A DNA stretch of 64,000 nucleotides from Bipolaris cookei (Eukaryota > Ascomycota > Dothideomycetes > Pleosporales > Pleosporaceae), in contig NRSV01000048.1 of NCBI GenBank assembly GCA_002286855.1, forward strand, positions 186,001-250,000. The letters run 5' to 3'. Below the pieces are notes generated by a model. It did no database searches. It saw nothing but the letters and a program-made list of their open reading frames with translations, and was not told the DNA's origin. The position numbers and the translations under genes were made by a program. Below, in pieces: positions 44,825 to 58,000 of this stretch (its first letter is position 1; each line of letters opens with the position of its first letter).

Positions 44825-46647
44825 TTAGCTCGTCACTCTCCTAACCCAAAGTGCACTTCCCGCAGCATTGGGATCATCCTGCTCCCTCTTCTTCCACGCG
44901 CGATGCAACTTAAGCCCGACATCATGTTCCTCACGCCTAATATCATCAAGCTCGACCTCAAACGCCTTCTTCTTATGCTCCACCGCTTTCGCCTTCTTGA
45001 AATCCGTCAAGAGCGGGTTCGGAGGCGCGGCATTGTTGAGGTCAGTGAGGAGGCGATAGACATTGTTGCGGCGGATGCGGAGGTCTTCTTGTTGGGATTC
45101 TAGAAGTGCAATGTGGTCGAGGGCGCAGAGAGCAGTAGGTGGGTGCGGTAGCGCTTTAGATGTGTTAGACATGCCGCTTGCGGTGGAGAAGGTGGAGACG
45201 TTGGAGGGGGATAGCATTCTTGAGGCGTTGGGGCGCGAGTCTGGGATGCGGTCGGAGTGGGGGACGGGCCGGCGGCGTAGGAGCACTGAGGATGAGGAGG
45301 AGAGTGGCGGTGAAGGTGGTGGGGAGTGTTGGTCGGACGTTATAGTCTGGCTGTATGTGGACCAGGAGAATTGGCTGGCGATGGGTCGCTTGTCTGTTTC
45401 TGGAGGGGTTGCTGTCCGGTAAGCGGGATGGATAGGTAGTTCGGTATCGATTACAATGGCCGGGGACTGTTTCTGACCGTCGCGGCTTTTGGGCGTGACA
45501 GGGCTTGGGTAAGCAAATGCACTAATACCAAGGCCGTGGGTTGTGGGAGATGTTGGAGAAATGAGACTGCTTCCTGCAGGCGACTTCTTTCCTACTTTTA
45601 GGGGCACGACGGGTTTAATGATTTCTTCATGCACCTCGTAGTTGGCAGTTTCGGTTGTGACGGGTCGAGTATCAGGAAACGTAGGTGCTGAATCGACAGC
45701 AACGGTAAGCGTGTTTGATCTGACTTGGTCCGAGCTTGGTGATGTAGTCGCTCGTGGTACTTGCGATGACTTTTCTCCAGGTTGGCTTTTGACTGCTGGT
45801 GGCGAACGCCTCGAGCCAAAACGGCTAAGACGCTCTCCAAAACTAAGGCTCTTCTTCTCAGGGCCAGCTGCGGATACCGAAACTTGATAGCCCATGGGCT
45901 TGAGACTGGCAGAAGGCACGCCTACCGCATAGGTGCCCGGATCAACTGATGCAGCCTTTCCTGCACTGTTGGGCTCGCCCGAGTACTCGTCCCATTTTAC
46001 TTTGCTGTTTGGCGCAAGCTTGCCTTCCCAGAATTTTTGCTTGGGGCCAGACTGTACATCGCCAGTTCGAATGACGGAAGGCGCCCTGCGCAACACGGGA
46101 ATTGCCTTGACATCACGCGGCTCATCTTGCACTTTGCGTTGGTTGTCATCCATTGAGGAAAAGTCGTGGAGGGATATGTCACGGATAGACTGAGGCGGGT
46201 CAAAAGACGGGAGGAACTTTTCAGGCTCTGGTGAACTTGGCGGGGACAGATCGTCGTATTTGGACCGTAATGTGGCTGCAGGATTACTGTAATAGTAGTT
46301 TTCGATCGAGGCCCGCGAATAGATCGAAGGGATAGTCGGCACTGCCGACAACCTTTGGACTGGAGGGAGGGTTGGTGCTCCAGATGTTGTACTGATGGTA
46401 GGATTGGGTGAGGATTTGGAGCTAGGGCAAGGCTGATTAGCACTGGATTAGGACGGAGCGATAGCTGGACGTACAGTGAATCTAGCGGGGGGAGCACATA
46501 GTTTTGTTGCTCGGGATTGTGGAGGCCGGCAACATTTGGATTACGGTGGAGTTGATCCTGGTCATATGTGGTTTCAAGCAGTACGGGGTTGCCTATCTGT
46601 GCATGCTTTTCTTTCTCGCGGACGTGACCCTGTAATCGTTTCCACAT
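44825..46647 (-). CDS. Conserved low-complexity fungal protein with C-terminal coiled coil
   Basis: Exons 46647-46475 and 46421-44825 (53-nt intron, phase 2) give 589 aa. The start MWKRLQGHVREKEKHAQIGN reads as a typical N-terminus; an upstream CAG acceptor at 46656-46658 and a separate ORF from 47068 mean an extra 5' exon is possible. Residues 60-450 are Ser/Pro-rich and disordered, with short conserved-looking bits (KFWEGKLAPNSKVKWDEYSG, KKSLSFGERLSRFGSRR). The end is a charged coiled coil (IALLESQQEDLRIRRNNVYR, HKKKAFEVELDDIRREEHDV). Possibly a scaffold or cytoskeletal factor; no named domain seen. Confidence 0.78.
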
Positions 46648-48106
46648 TGTGATGATCCCTGCATGAAACATTTATTAGCTTTATGCAACACTAGTCCGAG
46701 TACGCGTCAGAACACCGGGCAGCCATTTGCGTGCCGTTGTAGTATGATAGGTTGGGAATACATAGTGTAATGTTATATTTAAACTTTGTGGCAAACGAGT
46801 CAAAGTAGTGATACGTATGAAAGCGACTGGTGCGGGCGTCTTGGCAGGGCTGGATCCGGTGGGCGTTGTTCTAGTGAGTGCGGGAGATAGGCGAACGGCA
46901 TGGCCTGTCGATCATAAAAAGATGCGGAGAATGGGATGACGCCGAATAGGCCTGCAGGGTTGACGCGTCTTGGAAGAGGTGATCGTGGGCACAGAAGTAG
47001 CAAATTGGATGGCTGGTTGGCTGGCTCAGTGCTTCCGGAATAAGGTCCGGGAGTAGACATGATCGCACAAGACTGGTGGGTGAGGGATGGGGGAAGAAAA
47101 GAAAGAGCGTGCGCAGAGATTGCAGTACATACCAATTGAGGATGTGGCAGGTTAGAATTGGATGATTGGAAGATCGAATGTGTTGATATTGATTCTAGGA
47201 TGAATGGAAAGGAGCAGGTTCAAGTGGGTGGCGGTGCCCTACTATTCTTCGTCGGCGCAATCTTGGTAAATGAAGGAGGGCGATCAGGCCAGTGCCGCAA
47301 TGTAAAAATAGCAGCTCACTGCGCGCAAGACGATGGCAATAGCAGCAGCAGCGTCGTCTTGAAAGCGCCGACGGACGCACCCGAATGCTCTATCTCGTCG
47401 ACAGACGGAATGGTTCGATGGTAGTAATGCGCTCTCTAACAATAGTCCAGAGGCGGGTTAGGCGGGTTAGGCGGGTGAGGCGGTGGGGACGAATCAGGGC
47501 AAGCCAAGGAAGGCCAAATGAATCCACGGCACGCGTTTCAGCGCCGGTGCAAGGCGGTTTCAGCCTCAGGCGCACAGGGCCAGGGCGCGTGTGCTCAGCT
47601 AAATATGTATAGTACAGACAAATATTACACAACGAGCTGAAAGGCCAGGATAGGGAGACGGCCAGGGCAGAGCGAGAAGAATTCTGATCTTGAACCGCTG
47701 GGGGCGATCGAGGGCTTATGAAGGCACCTTAGAGCTTCTACTGTCGCATGTGGACGCTCAGATGTCATCGAGGATGCATCCAAGAGCCCCTCACCCCCCT
47801 TTCACGGACAGCTGGCCGCCCGATGTGTGTCTGGAGAGAGAGCAAAGGGGCCAAAAACCAAGTGCAGCATTACGGGCGACAGGCAGCGCTGCTTGCTTTT
47901 GCACGGCCAAAGAATGGTCGTGGTGAGTTGTCGGGGTTGTAGACAGGATGGTTAGGTGGGCATTGCATCATCGCAACCACTAAACTCCCTACCTACCCGC
48001 CCGTTACCGCTACCCACGTCCTACTAGCCTAGCATGCCCACCGCCCACCCATACCACCCAGCTCTCATCTTCTCCATCACTTGCTCCCACGGCACTGTTT
48101 CCAAAC
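46648..48106. promoter_or_regulatory. Divergent intergenic region, 1.5 kb
   Basis: Between the coiled-coil gene (-) and the MAPR gene (+). A minus ORF from 47068 (MSTPGPYSGST) could be a 5' exon but no convincing splice was found. A 9-bp GGCGGGTTA tandem repeat lies at about 47452-47485. Confidence 0.5.
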
Positions 48107-48743
48107 ATGACAGACGGTATGTTCGTCCATCAACGCTAGCCCTGACCGGCACACACACACTCACATCACGACCAGCACTCCCCTCTTCCATTCCCCAGCC
48201 CGAGGCAACCCACGCGTAAGCAACACATTTCTTCTTCCTCCATCGCCCGACTAACCCCCTCGTCGCAGCGCCTCGGTCTTCACCCCGATCAACCTTGTGC
48301 TCCTCTCGCTCTTCGGTGTCCTGGTCTACCTCCGTCTCAAGCCCTCGACTCCGCAGACTCTTCCGCGGGCTCCGCCCCCAACTGTTTTCCGCACCTTCAC
48401 TCCGCCCTCGCTGTTCCCCTATAATGGCCTCAACAATATGCCAGTCTATCTAGCCGTCCGCGGACGTGTTTTTGACGTCACCCCCGGTCGCAACTTCTAC
48501 GGCCCTGGTGGCCCCTACGCAAACTTTGCTGGCAGGGATGCCTCCAGAGGCCTGGCGTGCGGCAGCTTCGACGAGGATATGCTGACCAAGGACTTGGACG
48601 GCCCCCTCGACACCTTGGAGGACTTGGATGATGAGCAGATGGACGCACTGCGAGGCTGGGAGGAGCGATTCAGTGAAAAGTATTTGATTGTAGGCAAGCT
48701 GGTGCCTGTGGGCCACCCGGAGGCTGAGGAGGCCAAGGCTTAG
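48107..48743 (+). CDS. dap1: Membrane-associated progesterone receptor (MAPR)/Dap1 cytochrome-b5-like protein
   Basis: Exons 48107-48116, 48176-48215 and 48269-48743 (introns 59 and 53 nt, phases 1 and 2) give 174 aa. The joined N-terminus is MTDALPSSIPQPEATHAASV, then a membrane helix INLVLLSLFGVLVYLRL. The cytochrome-b5-like domain follows: MPVYLAVRGRVFDVTPGRNF, YGPGGPYANFAGRDASRGLA, and the end FSEKYLIVGKLVPVG. Tyr residues of the MAPR haem site (NFYGPGGPY) are present. In yeast Dap1 binds haem and supports Erg11/Cyp51 in sterol synthesis at the ER. The first coding exon is only 10 nt, so simple ORF calls would miss the start. Confidence 0.93.
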
Positions 48744-49310
48744 GCTTAGGCACTTGCCAATGCGATACGGCATTCCGTGCTACCATGGATAGAAAAAACA
48801 AGTAGTGCAATCTGCCGGGCCTCGAGAAACCCTCAGGACATGACAGTTCTGACTCGGGCTGATCAAGCCGAGTGCATACAGTGAGTCATAGACCGCTATC
48901 AAGCACAAAGTATAGACTTGGAAAAAGTTGCTGCTGCGAAAAGAAATCCTGAATTCATAAACCCTGACCTGGATATCCTTCATTTCTACAAGAGGCTAGG
49001 CCGTGCTCGCTATATAGATGCCGACAAGTGCCTATCGTCCACTCTCTAGCGTCAATGTTCCCAATGCGGGGTTCGCTCCGATAGGCAATCGCATCCTACC
49101 TCTTTCCCTTTCTGCCTGAAGGTAAAGGCGTCTATCGCGTGTACCGACTTTTCCCGTTTCTCTCTCTCAAACCCTACGTTATCCGTAATGACGTGTTGCT
49201 GTCATGTCAATTGTACGCCTTGTGTACTTGACATGCAACACACCAAACATTAACTCGTTCAACCCCACATGACTGCGTGAGAACATCTTGGGAAACACCG
49301 AACCATTGCT
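48744..49310. other. Intergenic region
   Basis: 3' end of dap1 and promoter of the DUF3445 gene. Nothing else seen. Confidence 0.5.
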
Positions 49311-50713
49311 ATGAATCAACTAGTTACTGAACAACTTATTGGACTGCTACCATGGTTCTTGCTACTTGTGCTCAGCATTGTTCTCTACGCTTGGAATAGG
49401 AAACGGGTCGGCCAGAATATCAGAGGCAAACAAGTACATCGCTCATATCCCTCCCTATGCATCGCCAACGTAACTAACTTCAACTCAGAATGTACAGCCA
49501 ACTACCTTTGTGGAAAAGAACCCCTCTGGGAAAGAGCGCTCGGAAGCGGCATACTACTCCATCGAGCCCCTCTCAGACTTTGATCTTGAGACGACAGAAC
49601 CGCTCCAGCTGCGGCCATTCAAACCAAAGTATCACATGACCATGGGTATGCCTTTGCCATAATACCCCCAGAAAACAGCAAATATATCATTTAGTCGCCA
49701 GGCTGACACAGTGTTTTCCAGCCCTCGAAAACACAACACTTTCCGACCTCGTCGCCATGGACAACACCTACCTGGAACGTCTTGACATTCGCCGCCAACT
49801 AATACAGGACCAGCGGCCAGAAGTCATAGCCTGCGAACCGCAGGCCGTCCCTGCAGTCATGGAATTGTATAGATGGGCCATAGGCATCTACCTACCACGT
49901 CGCTTCCCTTCCATCTACAGCATCGTCCACTTCACCATCAGTGAAGAGACATCATCAACCTACCTGAAAAACCACGCCACAAACACTCTCATACCCCTCC
50001 AAGTCTCCTCACCAGAACTCGCCCTACAAATCCTCGGCGAAAATATCGACACCGAATTCCTCCTGCTCCAAAAACAAGACAACCCATCCCCAACAACCCC
50101 AGAACCCTACCGCTTAACAGCCTTCATAAACACCTTCCCCGCAGGCTTCTCCACCCTCTCCAAACTCGGCCTCTCCCTCGCCGCCATCCACGCCCCCGTC
50201 CCGCACTATGCCGAGAAGCTGGAAAGAAGTATGGATCGCTACTTTGCCTCACTTCCTGTAGGGAAAATCGTAAAGCGCGTTAATTGGAGCATCAGTACTA
50301 CGGGCGACTTGTTTTGTCTCGCGGGCTCCCATATGAGTGAGAGTGAGCTCGAGACACCGCGCGAGCGCGAGCGGCAGGAGGAGAGTGTGCATCTTGATAA
50401 GACGGTTGTAAGGTGTGAGAGGCAGACGTTGCATCGGTTGCCTAGGACGGGGGCGCTGGTGTTTGGGTTCAAGGTATGTTTGCTATTTTATGTATTGAAG
50501 AGAAAGATGGGAGGCTGAGTGTGCTAATGCCTTTTCCACAAGACGTACATTTATCCCATCCGCCAAATAAGAGACGAGGGAAACGGACACGTACTTGCCG
50601 AGGCAATCGATGGCCTAGGTCGCGGCACAGTGCCAAAGATCACAGTGTACAAGCGACAAGTGGTCTGGGGCGAAAAGGTAAAAGCGTTCTTGAGGGGAGA
50701 AATCGACGCTTGA
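49311..50713 (+). CDS. DUF3445 protein (haem-dependent oxidative N-demethylase type), membrane-anchored
   Basis: Exons 49311-49433, 49489-49645, 49722-50473 and 50543-50713 (introns 55, 76 and 69 nt, phases 0, 1, 0) give 400 aa. An N-terminal anchor (LIGLLPWFLLLVLSIVLYAW) is followed by KPKYHMTMALENTTLSD. The core reads DNTYLERLDIRRQLIQDQRP, ELYRWAIGIYLPRRFPSIYS, LAAIHAPVPHYAEKLERSMD, VKRVNWSIS and near the end VRCERQTLHRLPRTGALVFG, all typical of DUF3445. Some members are haem PAS-fold oxidative N-demethylases; substrate here is unknown. The anchor suggests ER or other membrane location. I identify the family from memory of its motifs, so the name is firmer than the reaction. Confidence 0.82.
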
Positions 50714-51210
50714 ATAGACCGCGTGTTTATGTATACTAGACGATTGAGATGTCTAGTTGCTGACTTGGATATACGTTAATGTAAATGTTAATAAACACAA
50801 TAAACACCTTTGCACATGTGCTTTATACAAAAGTAATGCGGTGCAGCACAAAACCAACCCACCCAGCATATGATAACCTTCGATTCCTTGCTCATTCCTG
50901 CATCGAATTCATCCCATACCCCTGACTCTTCTCCCTTTCCTTTTGTCCAAATAGCGTACCAAGTTCCTCGATGCATGTATCGTGCCCCATCACCAGCCGC
51001 CAAGAACTAGATCGATCAAGCCCCCTTCAATGCCAGATCCTCGCTGGCTCCAACGCTAAAGCAAAGCACGCCCGCCCAGGAAAAAAGAAAGCAAAGGAAA
51101 AAAACAATCTACACACCTCCCACTCATACTCCAATCCAAAGCAAGCATGCAACAAAGGCAAGCTTCCATACGTATTTACCTTTGTGGAATAAAGTAGCCA
51201 TTTCCTCTCC
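50714..51210. other. Convergent intergenic spacer
   Basis: 3' ends of the DUF3445 gene (+) and prp4 (-). No coding signal. Confidence 0.5.
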
Positions 51211-53752
51211 TCACCGACGCATACCCGGCGAGCTAACCGGCGTACCACGCTTCATCAGGGGTGGCTTGACGACTGCGGATTTCCCAGGGACGGATTTGGG
51301 CGGGGCAGACATCTTATTGGCAAAGAATTTGTGCGATAGCGCTTCCTTGGGTGTGAGACGCTTTTCCACGTTCATGTGTAAGGTTGCGCTTAGCAGGTCA
51401 GCTAGATCGTTCAACTCTGCGGCTGTGGGGCCGCCGTTTGAGATGTTGCGGGCGGCGTCGTGGACGCGGGTTTTCATGTCACGAGGAATCTTCTTTTGCT
51501 GTTCGATTTTGCGGATTGAGAACTGTGTGGTGGGTTAGTTATGGCGTTCCCAGGGACTGAATGTATAGTACTTACCTTGTTGAACTGGTCGACTTCGCGG
51601 CTGATGAATTTCAAGGGTGGTCCGAGTTCGAAGTTGTCGAGAACATTGTTGACGAGACCTTTCTTGAGTAGTTTCTCGCTTGGCCACCCCAAGCAGTCCA
51701 TGAATGACTTGATCATTTGGTTGTTGGACCGTCCAGTGAAGAGAATCTTGCCGGTCCAGAGTTCGTACACTGTGCAGCCTACAGCCCACATGTCGACGGG
51801 ATATCCTACGTCCATGCCAAGTATAATCTCGGGTGCACGGTAGAATCGACTGACAAGGTACTCAGTGCGTTCAATGACGTCTCGCTTGTCGACGGCGGTA
51901 CCAAAATCGGCAAGCTTGATGGTCTTTTTGTCAGCAGAGACCAAGACGTTGTCAGGTTTCAAGTCAAGGTGAATGACTTGACAGTTCTGTAGGTGCTGAA
52001 GACCAAGGAACATCTGGCGTGCATATATCCGCACTGCGGGGAGTGTTAGGCCGTGACCGTTGGTCTCCTCTTTCAGCAGATCTCGCAAGTTCTTCGACAT
52101 GTGTTCGAAAACTATGCACAAATGACCCTTGTGATCAAACGAACCCAACAGACGAATAATATGACGCTTATCCTGAGGATCTGCTTCGTTGACTTTGCGC
52201 AAAAAGTCCATTTCTTTCTGACTGGCTCTCCTCATCAAGTCGTTGCGGCGAATCATCTTGATGGCAACGATCCTTGGACTGGCCTCTCCGTTATCTGCTC
52301 CAACCTCTTCTGCTTGTGCGACATTGGCAAACACACCGCGGCCAAGACCCTTAATCACTCGATAACGCCCACCATCTACCAACTCATTACTGATCAGCTT
52401 GTAATATCCTTCAAGATCGTCCCAGTTGTCCAGTAGCTTTTCATCGAGAACGGTTCCTTTCGCAGCGACATTTGCCTCAGTTTCCACGTCTTCGTCTTCG
52501 TCCTCCTCATCATCAGACGCAAACATGTCGAATTCCTTCTTTTGTTTCTTGACAGGTACCACCTTCTCAGCCGGCAAAGTGGAAAGATTCTTCGGGTCAG
52601 TCTCGCGGTATGCATCCGAAGACACTTCGGCATTTTGGTTCTTCTGCGCTGCTCGATTCCTGTCGTCCAACATGTCTTGCATGGGGTCGTAATCTGCTGC
52701 CGATGGGCTCGCTGCCCCCGAGCTGTTTCCCTCGCTAAATTCTCCCTGCTTGTCAATCACCATAACGTCAGGTGATGCTGGTGCAGATTCAAAGTCGCCA
52801 TTGCGGGGCGATGCAAAAGGAGATATGGAACTATCTGCAAATGCTGCTGGCGAAGCATTGTTAGGCGTGTTCGCTTCTGACGCATTAGTGAGAATGGCTT
52901 GTTGCAAGAGGTTCTCTTTGCTCTTTTGTTGCTCAGTAGCAGCACGTATGGCAGCCCAACGACGGCGCTTCTCCTCGCGCGATTCCTGGGTAGGCACTTT
53001 GTCTTCGACAAGCGCTGAGGTGAAATCAGTGGTATCATCATCCATTTTCCTATTAGAAATTGTCAGCATTTGTTGAAACGTCGATTCAATAAAGAATGTC
53101 CTTACATTTCAACATCTTCAGATACGCTAGCCTGTGCAACCGATGTCTTCGCACGCTCGGGTGGCGTCTGCAGCTCCTGTTCATTTGGCTTGCGAGCCTT
53201 GGTTTGCTCCTGATCTTTGTCTCGTGGCTGTTGACGATGGGTCTCTATGGGGAGTGCTTCGCGGAAGTTGGGGACTGGGTTAAGGTTCTCAACCTCGGCA
53301 TATGAGATTGGCTTCGCATGCGATCTATCTATGACGTCTTTGCGCTCTCTTGCAAACGATACTGGAAGCTGGCCTGTAGCTCGTCGAGGCTCACCGTGTC
53401 TACTACGATCAGCATGGTAACGCTTGTCGGGACGACCGCGTGGCGGAGAAGCCTTGCGCTTGTAACCCCGGGTATCACTGCCACTCTGTTCGGCTCGGCT
53501 TCGTCGATATGGTGATGGCGAGCGGTCGGCTACACGGTTCTTCCGAAATGGCGAAGGCGATCGTGACGGGGTTCGCTTGCGGCGATATGGCGAAGGAGAA
53601 CGACTCAGGGCGCGGTATTTATCATGGGCACCATCTAGTCCAAAGGACCTGTTTGAGCCGTTAATCGCAGATTCGTTGCGCGAGCTGACTGTGTTTGCCT
53701 TGTGTCGGGTGTCGGGGAGCTCGCCCTCTGAAGCGGAACTCGAGTGAGACAT
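51211..53752 (-). CDS. prp4: Serine/threonine kinase Prp4 (pre-mRNA splicing)
   Basis: Exons 53752-53106, 53049-51576 and 51522-51211 (introns 56 and 53 nt, phases 2 and 0) give 810 aa. The N-terminal third is Arg/Ser-rich with three near-copies of RSPSPYRR. The kinase domain starts about residue 445: YRVIKGLGRGVFANVAQAEE, catalytic Lys in IVAIKMIRRND, then VIHLDLKPDNVLV (HLD in place of HRD; relatives such as human PRPF4B also lack the Arg), LADFGTA, YLVSRFYRAPEIILG and MWAVGCTVYELWTGKILFTG. Prp4 phosphorylates tri-snRNP proteins and SR factors for B-complex activation. Family length is usual. Its possible substrate class, an SR protein, is also encoded in this window. Confidence 0.94.
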
Positions 53753-54337
53753 TCTGAAGATTTTCGCGCTGCTATGATGGCTTCAAAATGGAGATTCTGG
53801 GCGTCAGCTGGACTCTTGTTGACGAGAGGACTAAGTGTCTCTATCACTGACTGTGTAGCAGAGAAGTAGAGACAAGTGCGATTGCGCCAGAAAAGCAAGG
53901 ACAGACGCGCTGGTGAATGAGGAACTCGTTAGGGTCTTGTCGCGACTGGATGCGCGATCAGCGGGGAAAGTGCCCTTCAAATCGGAGCTTGAGATATTAC
54001 CTAAGCAAGCCACGTGAAACGGACGGCTGATGAGCTGATGAGCTGTTGGCCGGTAAGCCGCATTTTTGACCAATCGGAGCGTCACATGACCTGGGGTGTA
54101 CCACCTTGATCGGGTACATCATTCATCCTGGATATTGCGCCTCAAAACAGATGAAAAACACTCGCCAAAGAGATAATGACATCGATTCTCAACATCGCTC
54201 AGCTTCTGAAAGAATATAAAATAATTCCGCAGGACTGTAGATAAGCTGCTGTGTTTCAAGATGTAAGATGTCAGCGATAACACACCCTTTTTAGCAACAC
54301 CAATATCAACACATTCTAAATATACAGTGCGGAAAAT

Positions 54338-55033
54338 TTGAGGTTCAACCCTAGAAAAACCATCCCGTCAAGGGTTTTTGCGACCATTGGCCCATTCTTG
54401 TCGCGGATTTCGACAGTGGAAGACATTGTTGAGGATAGATGGGTCGCGAAGGATTCAGAGTATATTCACAAATTCCTGCCTACGGTGAATTCCGGTGAGG
54501 AGGTGAACTTGAATATTAAAGTTTAAGTCACTCGGGATATTCAATCAACTGCTCGATTGAGGCTCTTGAAAACAGCGTTGGCATTTCTCCATCCATTGCT
54601 AGAAAACTTCGTGATCCAAATGGAACTCGGGACTGGGGGGAAGCTGAACGGACCTTTGACTTGATAGAACATGTCGAATATGGGCCCAGACACTCCTGAG
54701 CAGATTATGCTTAGTCCCCACAATTCGTGAGTCCCACGTGCTCATTCCCCATTATGCGCTGTATGCGGGGTTTGAATAGGAAACCGCATAACGGAGAGTG
54801 AGTGATCCATGGATTCATGGGAAGCCTTGCTCTTGTGGAGAGGGACACATGACATTGTTTGTCTTGTGCGGTGGGGTGATAAGGAGAGAGGGTTGCCGTG
54901 TTTCTTTGGGACTAGCGAGGGAAAAGGCGGAAGTCAGGGATTTTCCTGGTGTGATGTGGAGATATCTGTTAGAAAAGAGTACTTGATTCGTGATGTTATG
55001 TGTGGGGCTCTGCTGTCAGGACAATATGCATGA
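54338..55033 (+). pseudogene. Possible coding relic
   Basis: Three short + segments look protein-like but are in different frames and broken by stops: NPRKTIPSRVFATIGPFLSR (54338-54526), FLHPLLENFVIQMELGTGGK (about 54575-54655) and SWCDVEISVRKEYLIRDVM (54809-55033). No family recognised and no splice model connects them. Could equally be chance. Confidence 0.25.
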
Positions 55034-58000
55034 CAAAAAGGGAGTCGATGCTGAGTTGATGTGATGGAGTCTTGGTAACAGATAGATTGGGATTTGTGTT
55101 GAGGCATTAATCTACTGATTTGTACGATTTAAAATAATTTTTTTGAAGCAAGTTCATAATGTGATGTCAGCATAACTATTTTATCAGAGTGATATGTCGG
55201 AGTAACAATTGTTGCTGTTTTCTTGGCGAACGTGATTGCCGTGCCATCGATATACGCTGCCACCAATCACTTTACGCTTAGGAGAGCTTAGCAGATCTCG
55301 CTTTGTGCGGAAGCAGTGATCAAGATAATGAAGTAATTTACATACTACTTAGAGTTTGCCGCTTAGATATGCGGACGATTACGACGGGGAATGCTGCTGC
55401 ACGCGATCACGATATCGCGAGTAAGAAATCATCACAAGGGTGTCGACTCATGAATCAGTAATGGCAACGCTTACTGCGTTTCTCCACAGCAGATCAGCAC
55501 CTCATCATCTACCCATACGTTTCACGTTCAAGATCTCCATATTGCAGTGAGGCGCAGTACTCATTTACCCTACCCGGTCCCACTCCTTGTAGCCAAGCAA
55601 CCCTTTAAAAAAGGGCAAATGCCAGAAATATTTAGTAGCACGAGTGACGTACCTGGTTTATAGTTTCCGGCTGCAGCTTGTTAGTCGATTTGCACAGCCA
55701 CCTTAGTCCATACAACCAGGATAGCGACTGAAGATCAGCAGTAAGTGTGCAGCGGGAGTCTATTGTAGGGGATCGTCGGGGGAAGCGGGTAGGGTAGGGT
55801 GCCAAGGGGGAGATAGCGGATAAGGCGCGCGATGAGCGGTTTCACAATCATTTTAATGGGAAAAACGAATGAGTGAAAAAAAAAGATTAAGATAGGGTCT
55901 AGAAAGGATCGTCGTGGGATTAGTTGTAAGAGTAGTGCATAGAAGTGATAATCGTAGTCAAGTCTGGACACTTGCCGTTGCCCCGCCCTTACAAATCTCT
56001 TAGGAATTCTTATCAATCGTGTTAGTTTAGTGATATACAATAGGCGGTGAAGTTATATCGAGTACAATCCATGTGCAATGCTTGGGGAGCTACAAGGACT
56101 CGAAATGTGATGGCGCGTGCATGTACACGTGACTCCTGGTTGCCGAGGCCGACGGAGATGCTTAGAGAATTGATATGGGTTAGCCGGGTGGTACTTGTAT
56201 CTAAACATGTACATGTGTAGGCACCTTCATGACTCCGGACCACAATCTAGTATTAGTACATGTGAAGAACCCCCTAATTCTTTGTCAATTACTAGTTGTC
56301 TGTCGGTTAGAGATGTCCCACGCACGCGGTCCGTGAACGAACCAATGGACCCAACTCACAAAACGTGTGCGTGTGCTAAGTTTGAGTCTGCGAAGTCGGT
56401 GACATTGTCGCGAGACTAGTTCGGGTGTTATGTGGAGACCTCAATGGAACCATCGCCACCAGACAGCTGGGTCGCGAAAAACCGGAGTGTAACATGCCGT
56501 AGAAGGATATGACCGACAGTAGTTGAGTGTTCCCACTAAATACACTCTCCGTCAGACGGCCAAAAAAGCCACCGTCTGGGAGGCAAGCCGGAGCAGTGGA
56601 AGTTGAGGATACAAACACCGGTCCGGTGAACATACATAGTGTTGTTGTCAAAACCCGGCTCAAAACCCGCGTCCTAGTAATCTTTGCCCCCCTAGCAGAA
56701 AAGGACGCCTCCACGGCCCCGTACCCGATGGTTGCCAAAACTGGATAGCCGGCGCCTCCCCCCGTATCCGGCGATCATCCGCAATTGAGATTCGCGAGCC
56801 AATCCATGCTGCGCACTCATGACCAGCGACGTTGGACCAAACCGAACCTGAACAGCGCGCGCAACACACAACAGCGCTCCCGCACACGGAGGTGAGTCGT
56901 CCGAGAGGCGTTTTGATAGTTTGTAAGACTATATGAGGACTTTTGCCGGGCATCCGGAGCAAGCGGATTTGAATGATGCACACTCAATGTCGATACTCGG
57001 AGCATTGGCAGAAACAAGCTATGCCGAAGCATTGTGTTTTGGCGCGCACACACATGGCTGTATCAAAACCTTAGATAATGGAGCCCGCGCAGAGCCAATA
57101 AGGTAGCGAATAGCAAGAGGTACAATGCATGCTATTGCAGTAGCCTTTTATTTGACGCATAGTACCAGGATATCAGAGAAGGAAGTAAAACACGTGGTTC
57201 TTGAGCGACCATTGACAAGTTTGCATAATGAAGCGCGCTAGAAGAAAGGCATTGCCGTGGCGTGTGTGGGTAGTTTGTGCGGCGAAGGGGCCAGGAGGCG
57301 CTGGGAGAATGGCGGTGGGCAAATCCGATGGCAAGTATCATATAGTACATACATACATATGTAGAATACGTATGCACAAGACGTGCAGCCACACTTCTGA
57401 AATGCTCGTTGTGGGTAGTTAGGCGGCGAGGACCGAAGATTATCGGAGAAGAAGATACTGCGTATTTAGTTTTTGACGTGACCCTGACGCTAAAGGCGAC
57501 GTGTTCAAGTTGGCCAATTGGTGATAGGCGGAGATGAGGCCCGTAGCCAGTGAGGCGCTGAATCATGGCGATGGAAACGGCAGAGGGCTACGGAGACCCT
57601 GGAAGACCACGTGCCGAACTGTCGGGCTGCGGTGGCTAACCGGCGGCAAGGTCTGCAAGATGAGCGAGATGGCGTGCGGTCTCGACCTTGATCCATCTGC
57701 CATATCAAAAAGACTAGGTTTTGCAGGGAGTGAGCCCGTTGTGGCGTACGTCATTGACCGGCCAAAGACGGCCAAAGACGCGACACGATTTTATATTGCT
57801 GCGCCTGGCTTGAGAGGTGAGCTTGATGCTGATCGCCTGGTTCACGACGCCATGCCAAGTCACCTCTTGGCTGGCAAAGAGTCCTTGTTGTGCATACATA
57901 GTACTGTCTAAGTGTGTTGTATGGACTACATAGATAGACTGTATGGTGAGGTGTAATGCATGTGTCACGGTCAGGGGTGCGAGGGTGCGAGGGAGCGATG

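Noticed and set aside
46869..47068. MSTPGPYSGST start, reminiscent of a small mitochondrial ATP synthase subunit N-terminus
   Set aside because: No downstream exon with the expected membrane helix was found on either side; left as a possible 5' exon only.
47452..47485. GGCGGGTTA repeats resembling telomere sequence
   Set aside because: Unit is 9 bp with only about three copies, not TTAGGG arrays, and sits between ordinary genes.
33513..53752. A splicing gene cluster (SR protein and Prp4 kinase in one window)
   Set aside because: About 17 kb and some nine unrelated genes separate them; no sign of co-regulation in sequence.
57534..57911. 125-aa + ORF in the gene-poor region
   Set aside because: No domain, overlapped by minus ORFs of equal length, and no splice signals consistent with a gene.
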